From contig BSYO01000014.1 of assembly GCA_033239525.1 (NCBI GenBank), forward strand, positions 17,096,021-17,160,020: 64,000 nucleotides of DNA. The letters are read 5' to 3'. The stretch is from Nepenthes gracilis (Eukaryota; Streptophyta; Magnoliopsida; Caryophyllales; Nepenthaceae). How positions within the stretch are numbered: position 1 is the stretch's first letter; every line of letters begins with the position of its first letter. The position numbers and the translations under genes were made by a program. Below the pieces are notes generated by a model, which was given only the letters and a program-made list of their open reading frames with translations, did no database searches and had not been told where the DNA came from. Shown here piece after piece: positions 1 to 11,062 of this stretch.

Positions 1-330
1 TCACGGGTAGCTGGTGGTGAAGATTATCGTGGAGTTGACAATTCTAACATTTCTTCACAAACTCCAAGGCGTTCTTCTTCATTGTAGGCCAGCAATATCC
101 TTGGCGCATGAATTTGAATGTTAGATTCTTGCCGCCAATGTGTGACCCACATATCCCAATGTGGACTTCACTCAAGGTGTAGTTAGCCTCTTTAGGAGTA
201 AGACACTGGACGTACGGAGTCGAGTATCTATAGCGATAAAGCCGTCCTGTTGACTATAGTGTACCAAGCGGCCGTCTTTTTTATTAGCTTGGCTTCGTTT
301 GTGTTCTTTGACAGTACTCCATCTGCCAGA
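1..330 (-). pseudogene. Integrase N-terminal zinc-binding region, element A
   Basis: The reverse strand of about 30-250 translates, allowing breaks, to a stretch with SEVHIGICGSHIGGKNL followed by RQGYCWPTM and an FVKKC-like end. These are hallmarks of the H2C2 (HHCC) zinc-binding domain that precedes the integrase core in plant Gypsy polyproteins. It follows RNase H in the expected order. The catalytic core would lie left of the window. Stops and shifts are present, so it is not functional. Confidence 0.75.
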
Positions 331-530
331 CATCTCTAATAAGGTGTCATTTAGTTTTCGGAGTCAGAGACTTGCATTACTTCCTATTCCTCTATATTGG
401 GAGTGCTCAAGACTTCTCTCATGTCTCTCGAGTGTTATTCTGAATTTTCAGCCGCCGCTACCCTAACAAGTTGGTCGGCCTCCCAATTCTCAATTCTGGG
501 GACGTGAACCAGATTCAGCTTGTCAAATTT

Positions 531-989
531 TCAGATGGTGTCCTTTGCCTTACCCAAGTATTTGGCCAAGAGAAGATTGCTTGCCTCGAAACTCCCATTG
601 ATTTGATTAATGACTAGCTCGGAGTCGCTGTAGACGGTTAGCTGCCTAGCTAAGCACTCTTTACTTAGTCGTAATTCGGCTAATAGGGTTTCGTACTCGA
701 CAACGTTATTGGTGGCCGAAAAATCGAGTTTAAGGGAGTACTTCACTTCAAATCCATTCACGATCCTTAGGACCACTCCGATATCGCTGCCTGAGTTGAT
801 AGATAATCCATCCACGTTGAGGACCCATTCTGGCTCTTCTGAGTGGTGATCCACGTCCTTAGTGGGGTGCTCATCGATGATCGGGGTCGTGGTTTCAATG
901 ATAAAATCCACTAGGGCTTGTCCATTGATGGCTGCCCTGGACCAAAATTTGATGTCAAATATTCCTAACTTGATGGCCCACTTAACCAA
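531..989 (-). pseudogene. RNase H domain, element A
   Basis: This 152-residue open stretch contains the type-I RNase H pattern of plant Gypsy elements: NVDGLS (first Asp, about residue 58), a conserved VVEYETLLAELRL (Glu, about residue 97-105) and VYSDSELVINQ (Asp, about residue 119-122). The domain degrades the RNA of the RNA/DNA hybrid during reverse transcription. Upstream, near 990-1520, the connection region to RT is present in broken frames. The open frame here is longer than elsewhere in the element, but the flanking pol is interrupted. Confidence 0.85.
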
Positions 990-1525
990 CCGGTCGAATA
1001 TATCGGGCTTCTAGAGAATACCCTTCAGTGGCTGGTCGGTCAGAATGACCACGCGATGGGCTTGGAAATAGGACCTCAACTTTCTAGCTGAGAAGACAAG
1101 TACTAGAGCAAGCTTCTTAGCACGCGGGTAGCGTGTCTTTACTCCGGTTAACGTCTTGCTTACGTAGTAGATCGGCTACTGAGAGTCCGAGTCTGAGAGT
1201 ATGAGAACAGAGCCGAGAGCCACCTCTGATATTGCCAAGTAGAGGTACAGTTCTTCTCCGTCCCTGGGTGACGTTAGCAACGGTGGATTGGTCAAGTACT
1301 ACTTCAACTGATTGAAGTCTGCTTGGCACTCTGCATTCTACTAGAAACCGTTTGCTTTGGTCCCCTCAGAGCTTCAAAGAAATGCTGGTACTTGTCCCCC
1401 AATTTTGCCAAGAAGCGGGTTAGTGTTGCCAGTCGTCTGGTTAGCCTCTGGACATCCTTGACGCTTTGTGGCAGAGACATGTCCGTGAGTGTTTTGATCT
1501 TTTCTGGGTTTACTTTGATCCATTG

Positions 1526-2434
1526 TTAAGAGACGATGAAACCTAGTAACTTTTTCGAGGACACTCTGAAGACACATTTTGAAGGATTCAACTTTATTTG
1601 GTGTGTGCAAAGTACCTCGAAGAACTCAGTCAGATCATGAATATGGTCGCTGGTGGTCTTATTCTTGACGAGCATGTCGTCGACGTACACCTTCATATTG
1701 CGGCCGATTTGCTTCTCAAACATTTTGTCCACGAGCTTTTGATAAGTGGCACTTGCATTCTTTAGACCGAAAATATGACCTTATAGCAATAAATACCTTG
1801 GTTGGTCATGAACGAAGTGTGCTCCTCGTCCCCTGGGTTCATCCGAATTTGGTTGTAGCATGAGTTCGTGTCCATAAAGCTCATCAGCTCGTATCCAAAA
1901 GTTAAGTCCACCAATAAGTCGATCCTGAGCAGAGGGAAGCTATCTTTTGGGTAGGCTTTATTGACGTCGGTGAAATCGATGCACATTCGTCATTTTTCGT
2001 TACTTTTATTTACCAGGACGACGCTGGAGAGCCAATCCGAATATTGGATTTCTTTGATGAAGTTGGCATCTATAAGCTTCTTCACCTCTTTTCGGATGGT
2101 TACGAGATTTTCCAAGAAGTGGTTTCTTCGCTTCTGCCTGATGGACTTACGACCTGGATCAAGGCCAAACTTGTGGACCATTACTCCAATTGGGATCCCA
2201 GGTATGTCAGCAGGTATCCACGTGAAGATATCAACGTTCTGTCTTAAGAATTCTATCAGCTCGTCACGTAAGGGTCTGACGAGTGAGCCCCCAACCTGTA
2301 CACACCTCTCCGAGTCCTCCGGATTCAGTGAAGTTAGGTCGGTTGCCTCGCTGGGATGCGCTTGCTGCAAGACTGCTTCGTCTCGATGGTCCCGTTCTCC
2401 TGTAGGCTGTCAACTACTGTTAGGTGTAATCTGA
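1526..2434 (-). pseudogene. Reverse transcriptase domain, element A
   Basis: Three successive minus-strand open stretches cover RT. Positions 1990-2370 hold the N-terminal part, with PLRDELIEFLRQNVDIFTW and a VLVNKSNEK end. Positions 1762-1986 hold MCIDFTDVNKAYPKDSFPL and a MDTNSCYNQIRM segment, which contains the first catalytic-type Asp region. Positions 1526-1732 hold the YVDDMLVKNK catalytic box and LNPSKCVFRV. The catalytic YVDD is intact but frames are interrupted between the pieces, so no full polymerase can be made. This is a typical plant Ty3/Gypsy RT. Confidence 0.9.
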
Positions 2435-2499
2435 GACATGTAACATGTCCGCCTAATTACTTGGTCACCCAACAGTTCACAGATATTGCATGCTATTGA

Positions 2500-2830
2500 A
2501 AACTTTATTTTTAAATGGGTATTGATGTGATGCTTCTGAACGCTGCTAGGTACGGATGACCTAGGATAGCGTCGTATACAGAAGGTAGATTAACGACCAG
2601 AAAGGTGAGCATATGACTCATCGTTCTGGGGTACGTTTCCAATGTAACCTCTAAATATATTGTTCATTGGACAGCCATAGGCTCGTTGTCTAGGCCATGT
2701 AGTGGCCCTTCGTCAGATTTCAATTTATTCTGTTTAAGTTCAAGTTTAAAGAAAGTATCGAGATAGAGTAAATCATTGGAGCTTCAATTATCAATGAAAA
2801 CTCGTTTCAGTTGGTACTTCACGGTACTGT
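2500..2830 (-). pseudogene. Retropepsin (aspartic protease) region, element A
   Basis: The reverse strand translates to a protease-like segment beginning RVFIDN-stop-SSNDLLYLD, then SVYDAILGHPYLAAF. In this family the active site is D-N/T-G-S-S; here the glycine codon is a TGA stop (plus-strand TCA at 2784-2786). A second stop follows later (VQ-stop-TIYLEVTLETYP). The same protease is also present in element B at 23486-23839, where it reads through one open frame but begins after the active-site motif. This copy is inactive. Confidence 0.75.
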
Positions 2831-3460
2831 CTGAAACAAGTACAGATATAATAAGGGGATTAACGTGTGCGGAAATTACATAATCTATGTCACTATCACT
2901 AAAGCTAGTGACATTCTCTTCCACTCTCTGCTTCTTCCGCCCAACTTTTTGCTCATTGTGATCTGCTTAGGTCTTGGCCAGTCGGGTCGTGATCATGTTG
3001 ACTACTCCAACCGTGATCCGATTTCGTGACTGGGATGGATATTATCCTTCTCCGCCTGAGGTGCCGAAACTCTGCCCAAAGTTTCTGACGAACCTGATGA
3101 GATAGCCCATCCGGATAAGCTCCTCAATCTCCCGCTAGAGCATCTTGTAATCCTTCATAGCATGTTTCGAAGATCGATGAAAATCGCAGTACTTAGCTGG
3201 ATTTTCTCCCTCTATGTTCTTCAGTGGCTTTGGCTACTTGAAGAACTTCTCCCCACGGATCTATATGAGGATATCGGACCGTATGTCGATCAGAGGAGTC
3301 AGGTTGACTGGCCTGTACTCCTTATGGTTTAGTGCTCTAGTCCTGCGCTGCTTTCGACAGGGATTGTTGTCGCTACCATTCTTCCTCTTTCCCTCGGCCG
3401 GAAAAGAGTGAGACTGGTCAGTTCTCTTAGGACACTTCGCCTCGTTGGCCTTTTCGGTGG

Positions 3461-4419
3461 TTATGTAGGCTCGGACTCTACTTCTCGGAAGGTTTGTGGG
3501 TTCTTGTGGGCCAGGTGCCCAAAGAAGTCACCGTGCGTCAGGGCAGAGATGAAACTACCAAGCTTTATTTCCTCGGTGAGCGTGGGAATCCTTCTGGCCT
3601 CTGCTGCAAAACATTCTAGAAACTTCCTCGAGCTCTCTCCCTGTCTCTGCTTGATGTGAAAGAGATGCCACGATTGTTTCTTTTCTCGGTGGCTGGAAGC
3701 GTACTGAGTTAGGAAAAGATTAGTGAGCCCATGGAAGCTCTGGATTAAGTTCGATGGGAGCCAGTGAAACCAAATCCGGGCGTCTCCTTTCAAAGTGAGA
3801 GGGAAGCACCGGCATTTTACCGAATCTTCCAAACCCTGGAGACTCAATGGGTGCGGAAAAGATCCATGGGATCAGCGCTCCCATTGTAAGAATCCAGTGC
3901 TGACATTTTGAATATGGCCGACATTGGACGGTTTAAGATCTCAACAGTGAAGGGAGATCTCTCCAGATCAACGGCATGTTCGTTGTCATTTTTGAACATG
4001 TGGTTCCAAATCTTCTCGACTTTTGCCTCTACTCGGGAGGCATTCCCAGATCTCTTGAAGTTGAGATATATTCTTAACCCCGTTCTTTCAGTAGTGCGGT
4101 GTGTAGTCAGCTGGCTACTACTGCTGGTGGATCGGACGATCCTGAAGGCTCCTTCTTGAACCTAAGGCCTTGGCTCTTCCCAGGAGTATCGGGGATTCCT
4201 CCTCTCTGGACTCTCATCCAGAGTCTTGTTGCACAAGTGCCCTTCAAGCCTTAGACGACTCTGGGCGTTGGAGGCTTCCAGAATATGAGAATTGTCTGGC
4301 CTCATAGCCTTCTTGGTCGACTTTTTCTTCCTCTGGCCTCCTCTCCTAAAGGCCAGAACCGGAACTGAGGAGGGTAGAGCTCCCTGGCGGGTGTAGAGTC
4401 TTTGGAACATTTTGGACAT
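3461..4419 (-). pseudogene. Gag region, element A
   Basis: The 128-residue open stretch at 3461-3847 matches the retrotransposon gag core (PF03732-type): GLEDSVKCRCFPLTL, DARIWFHWLPSNLIQSF, a region ending FLTQYASS, and FISALTHGDFF followed by HLAHKNPQTFREVE. The N-terminal part (4162-4419) is a basic region with the SKMFQRLYTRQG start. Gag would form the retrotransposon particle. Other minus-strand and plus-strand open stretches between 3200 and 4160 are shadows or broken gag. Confidence 0.8.
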
Positions 4420-4623
4420 ATTGCTAATCTGATCTACCAGGTTTTAAAAAAATAGTGCGGGTGTCCCTCCGACCAAGTTACTAGTAGAGTGGTCTTTGTC
4501 AGGGGAGGCAGCGTCTCTAGCAGGCACACTAGTTTAGGCTCTAGTGTTTACCGTGTTGATTGATGGTATTGACTTTAAAGATGAGAGTGGTTGTGAAGAT
4601 GAAAGTGGTTGACTTTTGGTTAG

Positions 4624-4643
4624 CTTTTCACAGACAATGCCAA
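4624..4643 (-). other. Primer-binding site, element A
   Basis: Directly next to the LTR end, the reverse complement reads TTGGCATTGTCTGTGAAAAG, a degenerate version of the plant Gypsy PBS TTGGCGCCGTCTGTGG. It fixes the minus orientation of the element and the LTR boundary at 4644. Confidence 0.7.
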
Positions 4644-5711
4644 TGATACATCTAGAATTCAAATTTGAACAGATTCTAATCAAGTAGTCTGTGGGGTTTC
4701 GGTCTCCGTTCATTGAACTTTGAGTCCTACAAATGATGCGTCCTGGATCCGAATTTGAATAGATTCGGGTCAAGTAGTCCATTAGATTTCGGTCTCCGTT
4801 CACTGAGTTTTGGGTCCTGCATACCATAACTTTAAATGAGTGGTCAGGTGACAGTGAGATTTGGTCCCACTAAAAATATTTCGACGCTCAAATCAGTAAT
4901 CGGCCTTTTGAGAATAGAAGTTGGATTCAAGGGATGTGGAAATGAATGCAGGGTGTGTGTTTGCAAGTGGGAGTACACTCGTTGGATGAGTGGCTTTGTT
5001 GTTATGGCTTGTGAGAAGTAGATTATCTAAGTACTGAGTTCGTTGGAAACTAATAGCAAAAAGAGGGAGAGCATTGGGATGCTCGAGTATTTGAGAGTTT
5101 CTGAGAGTTTTGTAATTGCTTGAGAGCTTTTGTGTACAAGAGAAGGCGTGATCGAGAGTATCAGCTCCTGTGGCCTTTTATAACCATGGCCACGATATGC
5201 CTTCCTTATGTAGAGGGGCTTGATACCTGCGCTTTGTTCGGATCGTTGCTTTTCCTGCATAGGTATGAGCGCCTTTTTTGCTGTAACGGTTAAAGAGATT
5301 GATCTCATTCCTTCTATGTTTTGTAACCTTTAGGGCTTCCAACAGACCTTGCGTAGATTCTGACGCCTTCTTCCTGTGATGTATTTTGATCTGAAGGTAT
5401 CCGTTACAGTAAAACTTGCCTTATTCAGAGATGCTAAAAATTTGAGTAGACGATCGCTGTGACTGGAAGATGGACACGTTGGCCAGTTTGGACATGGGCC
5501 ATGTTCATCATTGGTCGTGGCCGGCCTACTTTCGACTTTTCTGGTCAACGGCATCGTTGACCGTCCTGCGTTTAAATAATCCTTTGTGATCTTTGGCCTC
5601 TACCGGCCCACTTGTTATTCGTCCGATCAACAGCAGCGTTGATCTTCCAGGTAGAAATAAGCCGCTGAGGATTTGTGTCGTTTCTTCATTTGGGCCAGCT
5701 TGCTACTGGCA
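4644..5711 (-). repeat. 5' LTR of element A
   Basis: In minus orientation the LTR starts with TGCCAGTAGC and its inner end lies at the PBS. It holds the shared U5 block (plus-strand TTTCGACGCTCAAATCAGTAATC at about 4878-4900). U3 has two W-box-type inverted pairs: GGTCAAC..GTTGACC at 5543-5562 and GATCAAC..GTTGATC at 5625-5644. The U5 end is partly duplicated: the segment beginning TGATACATC (4644) recurs as TGATGCGTC (about 4734), about 90 bp apart, each followed by similar sequence. Boundaries are inferred from TG..CA ends and the PBS. Confidence 0.75.
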
Positions 5712-6179
5712 TTTCCATTGGCAAGTAAAATGGGTTCATTAATATATTAATATATTAAAGACATATTTTTTAATAATTTTTTTGATAATCTAATAAAAAT
5801 TAGTTTTTTTAAAAAATTATTTATTTTTAATATAAATTTTCATAACATCTAAAAAATATTAAAAAAATACTTTTTGTTTTTATTTTTTCTTATTTTGTTC
5901 CTTTATTTTTATTTTTCTAAACCAAACATACCATAATAGTCAAATATATTCAAAATCAAATTAAAAAAAAAAAAAACTAGTGGTATTTTCATGACTTAAT
6001 CACACTACTTCAATTACATGTGGGGGTTAATGTATTATAGTATTAAATTAGTTCCCTTTTATCTTTATTTTTATGCCTACCTAATAAATGGAGGCGCATG
6101 AAAGTTAAGTAAAACTATCAATCAAACTTTATATTATCTAAAAAAATTTATATCAGTTCATCTATACATCACATTATTG

Positions 6180-6214
<35 letters not shown>

Positions 6215-6743
6215 CTTTTCTTTGGTTGGATCTCTGACATCCTGCTAAGATATTAAATATTGCCTTTTCCTTCTCACATCATTCATGGATCGGGTTTTTG
6301 GTGGGATCGATTCTGAAGTGATAACTGTGACACTTGGTAGAAATAAAAAATTTGTGCTCAATTGGAGGTTGGATCGTAGCCAACCCTATACCACTAACCT
6401 GGCTGTCTTAAACAACATTAGACGGTATTTAGAGACTTGTGGTATATTCTTTATAGGATTAACTTATAGAATTTTTCAACCTACGGCTCCAATATGAGTC
6501 CACATTATTCTGGTTTGGGGGTCATCTTTTTATTCATATTATGTGTTTATCATTTGGCTAACTATTAGATGCAGACTTGATGCTATAGATAGACTTTAGT
6601 TCATCAATATTTTATAGCGTTGCATATTTTGCTAAAAGTGAAAGTGAAGGAGCCTATGTTCCACTTGTTTTTGACATATGTTGTCACTAATCATATTTGA
6701 AGGGTACTTTACATCAAAATTTGATGCGTGTGGCTATATAAGT
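5712..6743. other. AT-rich intergenic stretch, no gene seen
   Basis: Mostly A/T runs (5740-6060), a TAA microsatellite near 6180-6213, and unique-looking sequence after it. A 70-residue plus-strand open stretch (6285-6497) has no recognisable domain and I do not call it a gene. Confidence 0.6.
6180..6213 (+). repeat. (TAA)n microsatellite
   Basis: About eleven perfect TAA repeats. Confidence 0.95.
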
Positions 6744-7919
6744 GTTGGGGGTAAGTCACTCCCTTGTGAGTGATTCAATAAACTGATTTGTTATCGAAAG
6801 ATTTTTGGCGAGTAAATGATGGAGTGTATTTGTCGGAAAGGAGATTCGGAGAACATTAGCCGATCAACCTCCGTTGACCAGCTAAAAGGCAAAATGTCAG
6901 TCAATAGAGTTGACCGATTGAGAGAGGCAACTGAATCCAGTCAACAGGATGTTGACCGTCTGAGTAAAGAAGTAGGTCAACTAGAGGTTGACTGGTTGAG
7001 CGTTGTAGGAGTATTGCTGGATGACGGACGGTATTAAAAGATGGTCAACGGGAAGGTTGACCGGATGGCAGCAGAAAATGGTCAACGGGGAGGATGATCG
7101 GATGGAAATAAAGGACGGTTAACGGAGAGTTGACCGATTGAGTAATGAGTCTAGTAGACTGTGGAAAGTGGCAGTTGGCAGCGGACATATGCTTTTTGAA
7201 GATTGGTCGACAGGCTGGCAGTTGGGTTGCAGAGCATGCGTCTGCACAGTGTAGAGCATGCGCCGTCTTGTAGGGTATGAGCCTGCAGGAAGCTCAAAAA
7301 CTGGTGAAGATGTGGCACCAATTATTTGTAAGATGACCAATTAGACAGATGAGATTAGGTGAAATTAGGATATCTATATAAAAACACCAGGAGTTTCAGG
7401 AGGAGTGTATAGAAAACTACCAAGTGTGTGGGTGTATGAAAACACATAGGATGCGGGTTGCATCGGGTTGGTGTGGGAGATAACACCAGGGGCGTTGTGG
7501 GCCGGCCGCATGAGTGCGGGAGTGAAACGACGGTTGCCGTTTTACCAACACTTATAAAATGTGGGAATACCACAGTGATAAGAGAAAGATAAAAAAAAAA
7601 GAGAGAGTAGTGAGAGAAACATAAAATATGAGATCTTTATATTCTCATACTCTATTATTCAGTTTTTGCCTCTAGGACTTATGTAGTCAGGGTGGTTGCT
7701 TGTATTCTGTCTCTGGATTTATGTAACCATTTTATATAGTAGATTTATTGGTAGGTTTTGTATCCCGTAATTTTTCTCTTTAGTTGAGAAAGGGCTTTCA
7801 CGTAAAAAATATTATGCATCTATTGTATTCCTTATTCCCACTATTTGGTAGCTAACGATGGCAGGGGGTTCGTGTATTCCGCTGCTACCGGATCGGGTGA
7901 ATTCGGGTGTCGAACCCCA
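6744..7919 (+). repeat. Probable solo LTR with U3 W-box array
   Basis: The block starts TGTTGGGGGT and ends CGAACCCCA, giving TG..CA ends, with near-matching flanks (ATAAG left, ATAAT right). It has an LTR-like layout: a repeat-rich U3 (6862-7135), a TATA-like TCTATATAAAAAC at about 7370, a leader, then TTTCACGTAAAAAATATTATG near 7797, which resembles Copia-type U5 sequence also seen at 52510. No gag-pol is next to it and no clear PBS follows. The assignment as a solo LTR is inference; the superfamily is uncertain. Confidence 0.45.
6862..7135. promoter_or_regulatory. Array of inverted W-box pairs
   Basis: Seven closely spaced imperfect palindromes of the form GGTCAAC - 4 to 7 bases - GTTGACC, at about 6862, 6899, 6939, 6975, 7043, 7080 and 7117. 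TTGACC/TTGACT is the core bound by WRKY transcription factors (established knowledge); their use here is inferred. Confidence 0.6.
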
Positions 7920-8380
7920 ATAATAAGAACTAAAATAAAACGATTATATGGCTAGTAATTAGATGAAAAATTGAGAAGACTCTTCCAATATGCAGCTAGA
8001 ATTGTCTTTGCATGAGCCACATACTATATTTGAAAGAATCTAAACTCATATATGCTTGATTCGATAAGGTCCTGTAATAACAACAGTATGATTCATGCCA
8101 TCTAAAATTTTTGGTTGCAATGCATAACAGTGATGACATTTTCGACAACAAATATTTTGTTGTGTAATTTTTATATATTGATTGCTCTCTTTATCTATAG
8201 CGGGGTCGAAGAATCTCTTTTGCGCTTTTGCTTTGTTTCGTTCGTTTTTTGACTTTTGGTTCTTTAGATCACTTTTTTTTTTTTTTTTGTCATTGTTTGA
8301 GATTAATTTTAATAATATTTGGAATATCTTTTAATAATAATTGGAACATTTTTAAATAACATAAAATTTATTAATTTATT
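7920..8380. other. Intergenic stretch, nothing recognised
   Basis: AT-rich sequence with a poly-T run near 8273-8290. No open frame, RNA gene or repeat that I can name. Confidence 0.5.
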
Positions 8381-9195
8381 TTATACATCTTGAATTCGAG
8401 TTGTTGATAGATTAGGGAATCGTTGGTTTTCGAATCGATTTAAAGTAGGCCCAATCTCTGTACTTTTCGGCCAGGACCCTATATATTACAAGTAAAAAAT
8501 GAGAGGTCGGAGAATTAACGGGATTCATTTCTTTGTATGTTCTTTGACGCTCAAATCAATAATCTTTATTAGAAAATAAAAGACACGGAAACCAAAGTAG
8601 ACGAGTGATGATGCAAGGAAGGGTTTTTTGAGTCTAATTCCGAGGCTGTGCTCGGCGTTAAGCAATTTTTGTGGGCCGTTTATGAAAAGGCGAACGAAAA
8701 GCCTAACCACTATTTATACGTAAGTAGACATGCTCACATCGACACCTAAATTGACGCAAATACCAACCTATAGACACTGGCATTCATACACAAACTGTCC
8801 TCGAGCCCTCAGAGTCCAAGCTCTATCCTCAAAGCCTCGTAAGAATTCCCTTGTAATTCTTGCTTCTGCGACGTCAAAGCTGCTCTCTACAAGCGCACCG
8901 CCACTAAAGCTTCTCCACGCGAAGAGCAACCTCTAAATTAGACTCAAAAAATCCTTTCTTGCATTATCACTTGTCTACTTTTGTTCCCTCATCTTTTATT
9001 TTATGAGGAGGATTACTAATTTGAGTATCAAAAAATATAATAAATAACAAGTTCCGCAGATCTTTTGACATTTCGCTTTTGAGTTATTGTGTGCAGGGTT
9101 CAAGTTGAAAAGTATAGAGGTCAAACCCGCTTCAATTCGATCCGAAAATTTAACGGCACCCTAATCCATTAGCAATTCGGATTTAAGACGTATCA
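8381..9195. repeat. Long foldback: two head-to-head LTR-like arms
   Basis: The left arm (about 8381-8645) is the imperfect reverse complement of the right arm (about 8930-9195). For example GAGTCTAATT at about 8630 pairs with AATTAGACTC at about 8936, and GATTAGGG at about 8411 pairs with CCCTAATCC near 9168. The outer ends are TTATACATCT and GACGTATCA. Each arm contains the U5-like block (TTTGACGCTCAAATCAATAATC, left; GATTACTAATTTGAGTATC, right) and a GTGTGCAGG-like segment. A spacer of about 285 bp separates the arms. A transcript through it would fold into a long hairpin. Confidence 0.7.
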
Positions 9196-10005
9196 ATATC
9201 TTTATTTATATGCTTTGTCAAACTACTTAAATAAATCAGATACTATATTATTAAATTTATCTAAATAATAATTAAAGAATGTTAGTTGAAGAAATAAAAA
9301 CACAAAAATACAATAATATTTATAGTTCATGAGTTTTTCATTTTAATTTAAAGAGCTCTCATATTAAAAAAAAAGTTATAAAAATTTAAATTTTCTAATG
9401 GAATTAGCTACCGGCACATTCAAAATATTAATATTATTTATTATTATATATTAATTATAATTATTAAAATATAAAATAATTTTTTGATTTTTTATTATTT
9501 AATTTTAATTTTTGAAATGATGAGAATTTTTTTAAAAAAAAGACTATAACAAGTCTCTTTTACCACATGAAAAAAATATTTATATCAATATTTCTCTCTC
9601 CTGTCTCTTACCTACAATTTTTTTTTAATTATGAATTTGTAAGAATAAAATAAAACTATCTTAAATTAAATATAATAATAAATTAATACAAATAAAAAAA
9701 TGGGAATAGTTTCAATAATTACAATAAATTATAATTCGAACTAAATGTTTGAATTTATTTTTGAAAATCAAATAAAAATAATTTTGATAAGTTATTTTTA
9801 AAAACTATTTTCCTCTGAGATTTAAATATTTGAAAATAGTCCTTAAAGAATTTTAAAATATATTTCTAATTATTTAATTTCAATAAATATATATATATAT
9901 ATAAACTTCTAATTTACCAAAAAAGCTAATATAAATACTTACTAAACAACTGAAAGAGCATTTCACAAGGTGAGAAACTAAAATCGTAAGAGTCTATTTA
10001 CACGT
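9196..10005. other. AT-rich intergenic stretch
   Basis: Very high A+T with a short TA run near 9886-9902. No upstream exon of the TBL-like fragment was found here. Confidence 0.5.
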
Positions 10006-10422
10006 TACTATGGATTAATCCCGTCAGTTGACCCCAGCAAAACGACCGTGTTTTTCGTGAGCATTTCGCCCGGGCACAAAGCCAAGCAGTGGTGCTACAA
10101 CTCCACGCAGCCAATCACGGACGAGTCGTACGAACCAATCTACCCGAGATCAACGACGGAGATCATCGAGCGGCGAATCCAACGGATGAAAGGAGCCGTG
10201 AGGTACCTCAACATCACCAAGCTGTCGCAGTATCGCAGGGACGCCCATCCGTCCGTTTACAGGAGCCAGCATTGGATGAAGATGACGCAGAAGTACAAGC
10301 GGTTGGTGAAGTGACACGCTGACTGCAGCCATTGGTGTCTCCCAGGGCTCCCAGATACTTGGAACACATTACTCAATGCGTCTCTCTTCTCTGATCTTTC
10401 TCAAGGGGCGTCTCCTTCTTGA
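10006..10422 (+). pseudogene. TBL / PC-esterase last-exon fragment with internal stop
   Basis: Translation in the frame of 10006 gives YYGLIPSVDPSKTTVFFVSI, then SPGHKAKQWCYN, then RYLNITKLSQYRRDAHPS, and, after an in-frame TGA at 10312-10314, [16 protein letters not shown], ending at TGA 10420. This is the C-terminal part of the trichome birefringence-like (DUF231/PC-esterase) family, Golgi polysaccharide O-acetyltransferases. DCSHWCLPG is the conserved DxxH motif with catalytic Asp and His. The stop falls just before this motif, so the catalytic residues would be lost. The N-terminal TBL exons and the GDS motif are absent upstream. It is a decayed fragment, converging on the NECAP exons about 640 bp away. 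Confidence 0.85.
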
Positions 10423-11062
10423 TTATTACTCCTTTTTTTTTTCTTTTAATTCAAATTATTAGTAATTGGAACAAATGTATAGTTTCATATTTTATTTAAT
10501 ATTTCTGTGCCAACCCACCAACATAAATTATCCCATAAAATATTTTTAAATTAGAGTAATGCCCGTGGTATTTATTCTCTCAATCTTGAATCTTGCGGAA
10601 TATCTTCATCATACGAAGGTGGTGGGATTGAGATGACATTAAGCTGCTTCAATGTTCGATGCCAAGTTTAGGAGATATCCTTAAATAATATAACACATGA
10701 CCGGCCAACTATAAATAAATAATTTTAATTTTTTTTAAACTAAGTCGTCGTCCATAATGTTTTTTTTCTAATTTCTTTATTCGCTCGGTAACTTTTTGGA
10801 TGAACAAAAAAATTAAAAAAAATATAATAATAAAATCTTATATTACACTGTACGAGGTCGATTGTATGAATTCATTAGTAGTAGGCAATCAAATAAATCA
10901 TCATCTTCTTAATTATCAATAAATTCTCCGATAATTCAGCTATAAATATATACTAATCCACACCAGATGGACTGAATATTTTGCAATTTATGGAGCACAT
11001 AACCCCCCAAACCATCATGTACACGGACCCTTATGAAGGGCATCTAAACATGTGATCAATAC
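10423..11062. other. Spacer between convergent gene tails
   Basis: Contains the 3' flanks of the TBL fragment and the NECAP-like exons. AT-rich; no further coding signal. Confidence 0.5.

Larger units (their letters stand above)
1..5711 (-). mobile_element. Ty3/Gypsy (Tat-like) retrotransposon A, 5' part
   Basis: Minus-strand LTR retrotransposon that runs off the left edge. Reading from right to left the order is 5' LTR (4644-5711), PBS next to it, gag, protease, reverse transcriptase, RNase H and the start of integrase, which is the Ty3/Gypsy order (integrase last). The frame is broken by many stops and shifts, so it is a dead copy. The PBS (complement of the plus strand near 4624-4643) resembles TTGGCGCCGTCTGTGG. 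The U5 motif of the LTR is shared with several other LTRs in this window. Only one LTR is visible, so no target-site duplication can be tested; the 3' LTR should lie outside the window to the left. Confidence 0.9.

Noticed and set aside
1961..2434. 157-residue plus-strand open stretch
   Set aside because: It is the antisense shadow of the reverse transcriptase of element A; no domain is seen.
6285..6497. 70-residue open stretch possibly a small gene
   Set aside because: No recognisable domain, AT-rich surroundings and no clear promoter or splice context.
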